Positions 60,806 through 64,000 of a stretch of DNA of 64,000 bases are shown here, piece after piece. Origin of the DNA: Pontibacter deserti. Lineage in GTDB: Bacteria; Bacteroidota; Bacteroidia; Cytophagales; Hymenobacteraceae. Every line of letters begins with the position of its first letter. Position 1 is the stretch's first letter. Both the position numbers and the translations under genes were made by a program. The stretch lies in assembly GCF_023630255.1 (NCBI RefSeq), contig NZ_JALPRS010000001.1, positions 1,922,001-1,986,000 of the forward strand, written 5' to 3'. Under the pieces are notes generated by a model that was given only the letters and a program-made list of their open reading frames with translations, made no database searches and was not told where the DNA came from.

Positions 60806-61504
60806 TTATACAGTTAAAGGCTGATATTGTTTTACCGTCCGTCGCTGTCGCAAACCTTCATAAACAGAGATAGTTAACAACAGCATCAGCATAGAGTACA
60901 TGGTATCTTCTACAGGTATTGTTACGATGCGAAGACCCAGGTTATAGGCATCGTTATACCATACTACAGGCAAATAGGTAAGCACACCATTTACCAGCAG
61001 AAACGGCACCAAATGCACCAGGTAAGCCAGGTAAAAGCGGCCTAAATACTTTGTTTGGAAGAAGCGCAGATGTACCAGGTGCAGCATGGCCAGAAACATA
61101 AAAGTAATAGAAGTATACCAGCGCTCCATGTTGAAAACGGCTATCGCTGGCAGCGCAAGTATCAACACCAGTGCTATGCTTTTAGCGTAAGGTTGCAGCA
61201 GGTCTTTGCTTATGTAAGCATTCAATACATCGTAAATAAAGACACACGCATATGGCACTGTTATAAAGAACAGGATCTCTTCCAGGGGCAAGCCAACCAG
61301 GTAAATTCCAGTCAGGTATTCTTCATTAAAACCCCAGATACCATTTTTAGTAAAAAGTGCATCCCAAACTATAAATACTGCGGCATTTACAAGTATAGCA
61401 GGTAGTAAAGCCGGCCAGTTTCTGTAAAAAGCTACTTTTCTGTCGAATGAGAGCAGCAGCGGAAACAGAATGGTAAATATGTTCAGGTATAGGTAGATGT
61501 ACAC
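60806..61504 (-). CDS. Lycopene cyclase, CrtYcd-type fused protein
   Basis: A 232 aa membrane protein with about seven helices. It holds two similar halves, each with the acidic cyclase motif: GLPLEEILFFITVP in the first and IPVEDTMYSMLML in the second. This matches heterodimer-derived lycopene cyclases (CrtYc plus CrtYd fused). It forms beta-ionone rings from lycopene. The start is GTG (61502-61504); the previous gene stops 17 nt upstream and there is no ATG between. Confidence 0.88.
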   Translation of the reverse strand: MYIYLYLNIFTILFPLLLSFDRKVAFYRNWPALLPAILVNAAVFIVWDALFTKNGIWGFNEEYLTGIYLVGLPLEEILFFITVPYACVFIYDVLNAYISKDLLQPYAKSIALVLILALPAIAVFNMERWYTSITFMFLAMLHLVHLRFFQTKYLGRFYLAYLVHLVPFLLVNGVLTYLPVVWYNDAYNLGLRIVTIPVEDTMYSMLMLLLTISVYEGLRQRRTVKQYQPLTV

Positions 61505-61521
61505 TTTTTATAAGTATGAAT

Positions 61522-62055
61522 TTAAATCTTCAGGCTTTTTAAAAGCTTTTTCTCTTCTTCAGTAGAGCGGTCTCTTTCCAGCATTACATCACGCATGGTG
61601 CGGGCGAGTTGCGTATTTATTCCTGATTTAGGATGCTCCACCAGGCTTTCTATAATTATGGCTTTATCTTCTTCCAGGTGCTCACTCATGTTAAGGTAGC
61701 GCGGCACATGGTATTCCACTACAAATCGCAGAAACCGTATTTCAGGATGGTCTTTATCTAAGGCAACAGCCTCATTAAACAGGTCCATTGCCGTATTCAG
61801 GTGTTTCATCTTGAAGTATGGGTTCCAAGCGTATTTTGCCATTACTGCTTCGGATGCAGCTTTATAACCCAACACTACAGGATCTTTACCTGTGTATTTT
61901 TCCATTTTAGCATAAAAGTCTTTAGCTGCTTCTTCGTCTTTGCTTGCTGCCAAATATTCTACGCGTAGTTCGGGTAATTTATAGTTGGTTATGCCTGCAG
62001 CCTGAGCCATTTGCAAGCACACCATCAGAAGGGTGATCAATAAGAACCTGCTCAT
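61522..62055 (-). CDS. Hypothetical exported TPR-like protein in the carotenoid operon
   Basis: A 177 aa protein with a signal peptide (MSRFLLITLLMVCLQMAQAA) and a helical body with TPR-like pairs (KHLNTAMDLFNEAVALDKDH). I recognise no enzyme motif. Its ATG overlaps the crtB stop by one base (TAATG), so it is firmly part of the pigment operon. It may be a scaffold or export factor; this is speculation. Confidence 0.7.
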   Translation of the reverse strand: MSRFLLITLLMVCLQMAQAAGITNYKLPELRVEYLAASKDEEAAKDFYAKMEKYTGKDPVVLGYKAASEAVMAKYAWNPYFKMKHLNTAMDLFNEAVALDKDHPEIRFLRFVVEYHVPRYLNMSEHLEEDKAIIIESLVEHPKSGINTQLARTMRDVMLERDRSTEEEKKLLKSLKI

Positions 62056-62888
62056 TAAATTGCGTTTAGTCTATACCTGAGATATGAACTGACCAACAGG
62101 GCCAGCTTTGTGTTATCAGGTACTCTTACGCGTTGTTTAAGTATGTGGGTTGCAGGCAGGTTCTGTATTTTGCGGAAGAGCTTCATGTAATACTTGTAGG
62201 CCAGGTACACTCCCAGCCGTGCTGTTCGGGGCAATTCCATTATCCCTTTATAGGCATCTTCAAAATCCTGGCAGATATCTGCTTCTATTTCTGCTTTACT
62301 GATGTTATTAAATTGTGTGAACTCTACTTTAGGGAAATATACACGGCCCCGCTCCAGATAGTCGCTTTGCATATCGCGCAGGAAGTTCACTTTCTGAAAG
62401 GCAGAGCCTAAACTGCACGCTGGCTTTTTCAGGCGTTTAAACATTTCGTTGTCGCCTTCACAAAAAACCTTCAGGCACATTAATCCTACCACCTCGGCAG
62501 AGCCATAGATATAGTCATCGTAAAGCTGATGATCGTATTGCTGCTCTTCCAGGTCCATTTCCATACTTCTCAGGAAAGCCTCGATATAGGCATGATCTAT
62601 TTTATACTCATTTACAACGCACTGAAAGGCGTGCAGCACCGGGTTCAGACTTATACCTGTTTCTATGGCCTTATAGGTCTGCTCTTTAAATTCCTGCAAC
62701 AAAGCCTGCTTGTCATATTCATGAAAAGTATCAACAATCTCATCAGCGCAACGCACAAAACCATAAATGGCATAGATCGGAAAATGAAACTTAGCATCAA
62801 GTGTTTTGATACCCAACGTAAACGAAGTACTGTAAGCTTCTGTAACTACTTTGCTGCACTTCAGGCAGGTCTGTTTAAATAAATCCAT
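62055..62888 (-). CDS. crtB: Phytoene synthase
   Basis: Joins two geranylgeranyl diphosphates into phytoene. It has 277 aa. The two Asp-rich motifs are visible: CADEIVDTFHEY (Asp49, Glu50, Asp53) and LRDMQSDYLERGRVYFP (Asp172, Asp176). Context with crtI favours phytoene synthase over squalene synthase. It starts 21 nt after the crtI stop. Confidence 0.93.
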   Translation of the reverse strand: MDLFKQTCLKCSKVVTEAYSTSFTLGIKTLDAKFHFPIYAIYGFVRCADEIVDTFHEYDKQALLQEFKEQTYKAIETGISLNPVLHAFQCVVNEYKIDHAYIEAFLRSMEMDLEEQQYDHQLYDDYIYGSAEVVGLMCLKVFCEGDNEMFKRLKKPACSLGSAFQKVNFLRDMQSDYLERGRVYFPKVEFTQFNNISKAEIEADICQDFEDAYKGIMELPRTARLGVYLAYKYYMKLFRKIQNLPATHILKQRVRVPDNTKLALLVSSYLRYRLNAI

Positions 62889-62909
62889 AGGTGCGGTGTT
62901 TAGTACTGG

Positions 62910-64000
62910 TTATATTACTACAGGTGACCTGAATTCCTTCGCCACTTCCGTTGCTACCACCTGCCCTGATATAAGGGATGGTGGCACACCTGGTCCGGGC
63001 ACTGTTAACTGTCCGGTATAAAACAAGTTCTTTATTTTTTTGCTTTTCAGGCTTGGCTTAAGCAGCGCGGTTTGCAGAAGGGTGTTTGCTAAACCATAGG
63101 CATTGCCTTTAAAGGCGTTATAATCTTGTATAAAATCGTTGTGTGCATAACTGCGCTTATATATTACGTTATGACGTATTTGCTGGTTGGTAAGCTTCTC
63201 CAAACGGTCCATTACCAGCTTATAATACTTCTCGCGCATTTCATCTGTGTCCTGCAGATCCGGGGCAACCGGTATAAGTATAAACAGGTTCTCACAACCC
63301 TCGGGAGCTACACTAGGGTCGGTGACAGATGGTGCTGACACATAAAATAAGGGCTTGGTCGGCCACTTCGGATCAGTATAGATTTCGCGGGCATGTGGCC
63401 CGAAATCTTCGTCGAAGAATAGGTTATGGTGGCGGAGGTTTTTCAGGCGTTTGTTAATGCCCAGGTAAAAGATCAGCGAGGATGGCGCCATTACGCGAGT
63501 GTTCCAATACGCTTCCGTATAGCTTTGGTATTGCTCCGGCAACAGGTTTTTCTCTACATGGTGGTAATCGGCGCTGGCAACTATAACATCCGTTTCAAAA
63601 ACATCAGTGGCTGTAATAACACGGGTAGCTATACCTGCCGATACCTGGATTTCCTGTACAACCTGGTTATATTTAAACTCCACTCCTTTCTCCTGAGCCA
63701 GCTGTACCATGCCTTCAATTATCTTGTGCATCCCTCCCATAGGGTACCAGGTACCCAGGCTGATGTCAGCATAGTTCATTAAACTATAAAGTGCAGGCGT
63801 ATTTTCAGGCAGAGCTCCCAGGAAAAGTATAGGAAACTCCATTAACTTGATGATCTTGGGGTGCGAGAAGAAACTACGGATATGCTTATGGAAAGACTGG
63901 AAAACATCCATCCGCAACACATCCAGCAGTAAACGCAGGTTTATGAACTCAGCAACTGAGCGACCGGGTTTGTATACCAACTGGTTTATACCTACTTCAT
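62910..64000 (-). CDS. crtI: Phytoene desaturase (partial, N-terminus outside window)
   Basis: FAD-dependent desaturation of phytoene to lycopene. The frame stays open to the right edge; the last codons I read there are EVGINQLVYKPGRSV, typical of CrtI near residue 130. About 360 of roughly 490 residues are present, without the N-terminal FAD-binding fold. The C-terminal signature GQLTVPGPGVPPSLISGQVV is complete. First visible gene of the carotenoid operon. Confidence 0.92.
   Translation of the reverse strand, partial: EVGINQLVYKPGRSVAEFINLRLLLDVLRMDVFQSFHKHIRSFFSHPKIIKLMEFPILFLGALPENTPALYSLMNYADISLGTWYPMGGMHKIIEGMVQLAQEKGVEFKYNQVVQEIQVSAGIATRVITATDVFETDVIVASADYHHVEKNLLPEQYQSYTEAYWNTRVMAPSSLIFYLGINKRLKNLRHHNLFFDEDFGPHAREIYTDPKWPTKPLFYVSAPSVTDPSVAPEGCENLFILIPVAPDLQDTDEMREKYYKLVMDRLEKLTNQQIRHNVIYKRSYAHNDFIQDYNAFKGNAYGLANTLLQTALLKPSLKSKKIKNLFYTGQLTVPGPGVPPSLISGQVVATEVAKEFRSPVVI

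Noticed and set aside
1-64000. tRNA or rRNA genes
   Set aside because: Scanning the intergenic gaps I saw no cloverleaf with a GTTCGA-type arm and no rRNA sequence.

Overview
The window looks like a chromosomal segment of a Bacteroidota bacterium of the order Cytophagales, most like the Pontibacter/Rufibacter/Hymenobacter group. The evidence is family content: DUF4290 next to murA, DUF3109, a Bacteroidota-type FtsL-like protein, a type IX secretion (CHU_C) C-terminal domain, b558-type succinate dehydrogenase and a carotenoid cluster. Promoters fit the Bacteroidota form (TTTG or TTG, then about 19-21 nt, then TAnnTTTG), and Shine-Dalgarno sequences are almost absent. No tRNA, rRNA, CRISPR array, transposase or integrase gene was recognised.

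Layout. 1-10 kb: rsmA/ksgA (cut by the left edge), leucyl aminopeptidase, pdxA, then yceD-rpmF-plsX-fabH (ribosome and fatty acid synthesis), a DoxX-like protein divergent from an ECF-type sigma factor, and efp-accB-accC. 10-24 kb: three related acidic lipoproteins (one near 10 kb, two in tandem near 23 kb), DUF3109, a Sel1/ankyrin protein, a PcrA/UvrD helicase, DUF4290-murA, an apparent solitary integron gene cassette, DUF1810, a MITE-like inverted repeat, menB, an rRNA methyltransferase and murB. 24-35 kb: mutS2, a YhcH-family protein, a TPR membrane protein, a sulfurtransferase, a degenerate CPBP protein, a cupin lipoprotein, fabD, a DCC-family protein and a large T9SS-type surface protein. 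35-39.6 kb: sdhCAB and an FMN reductase. 39.7-55.0 kb: a near-complete division and cell wall (dcw) cluster on the minus strand, mraZ-rsmH-ftsL-ftsI-murE-mraY-murD-ftsW-murG-murC-ftsQ-ftsA-ftsZ; murA and murB lie elsewhere in the window. 55.0-58.5 kb: an elaborate intergenic control region, then a small Cys-rich protein, a TonB-dependent receptor and a secreted HMA protein that together look like a metal-uptake module. 58.5-64 kb: a beta-barrel protein and a carotenoid operon (crtI cut by the right edge, crtB, an unknown protein, lycopene cyclase, ispH, crtW-like ketolase).

The most notable non-genic signals are: (1) a heptamer, AA(G/C)TATA and its complement, repeated roughly every 250 bp in genes and between them, about ten times more than composition predicts, and nearly missing from the accBC and sdhAB genes; (2) a single gene cassette at 18.0-18.65 kb with matching recombination core sites at its two ends and an attC-like hairpin, but no integrase; (3) between mraZ and the divergent metal module, two oppositely oriented arrays of AAAGTGG boxes with about 10-bp period flanking three perfect DnaA boxes and an AT-rich stretch; (4) AT-rich, periodic or inverted repeats that abut the start of several housekeeping genes.
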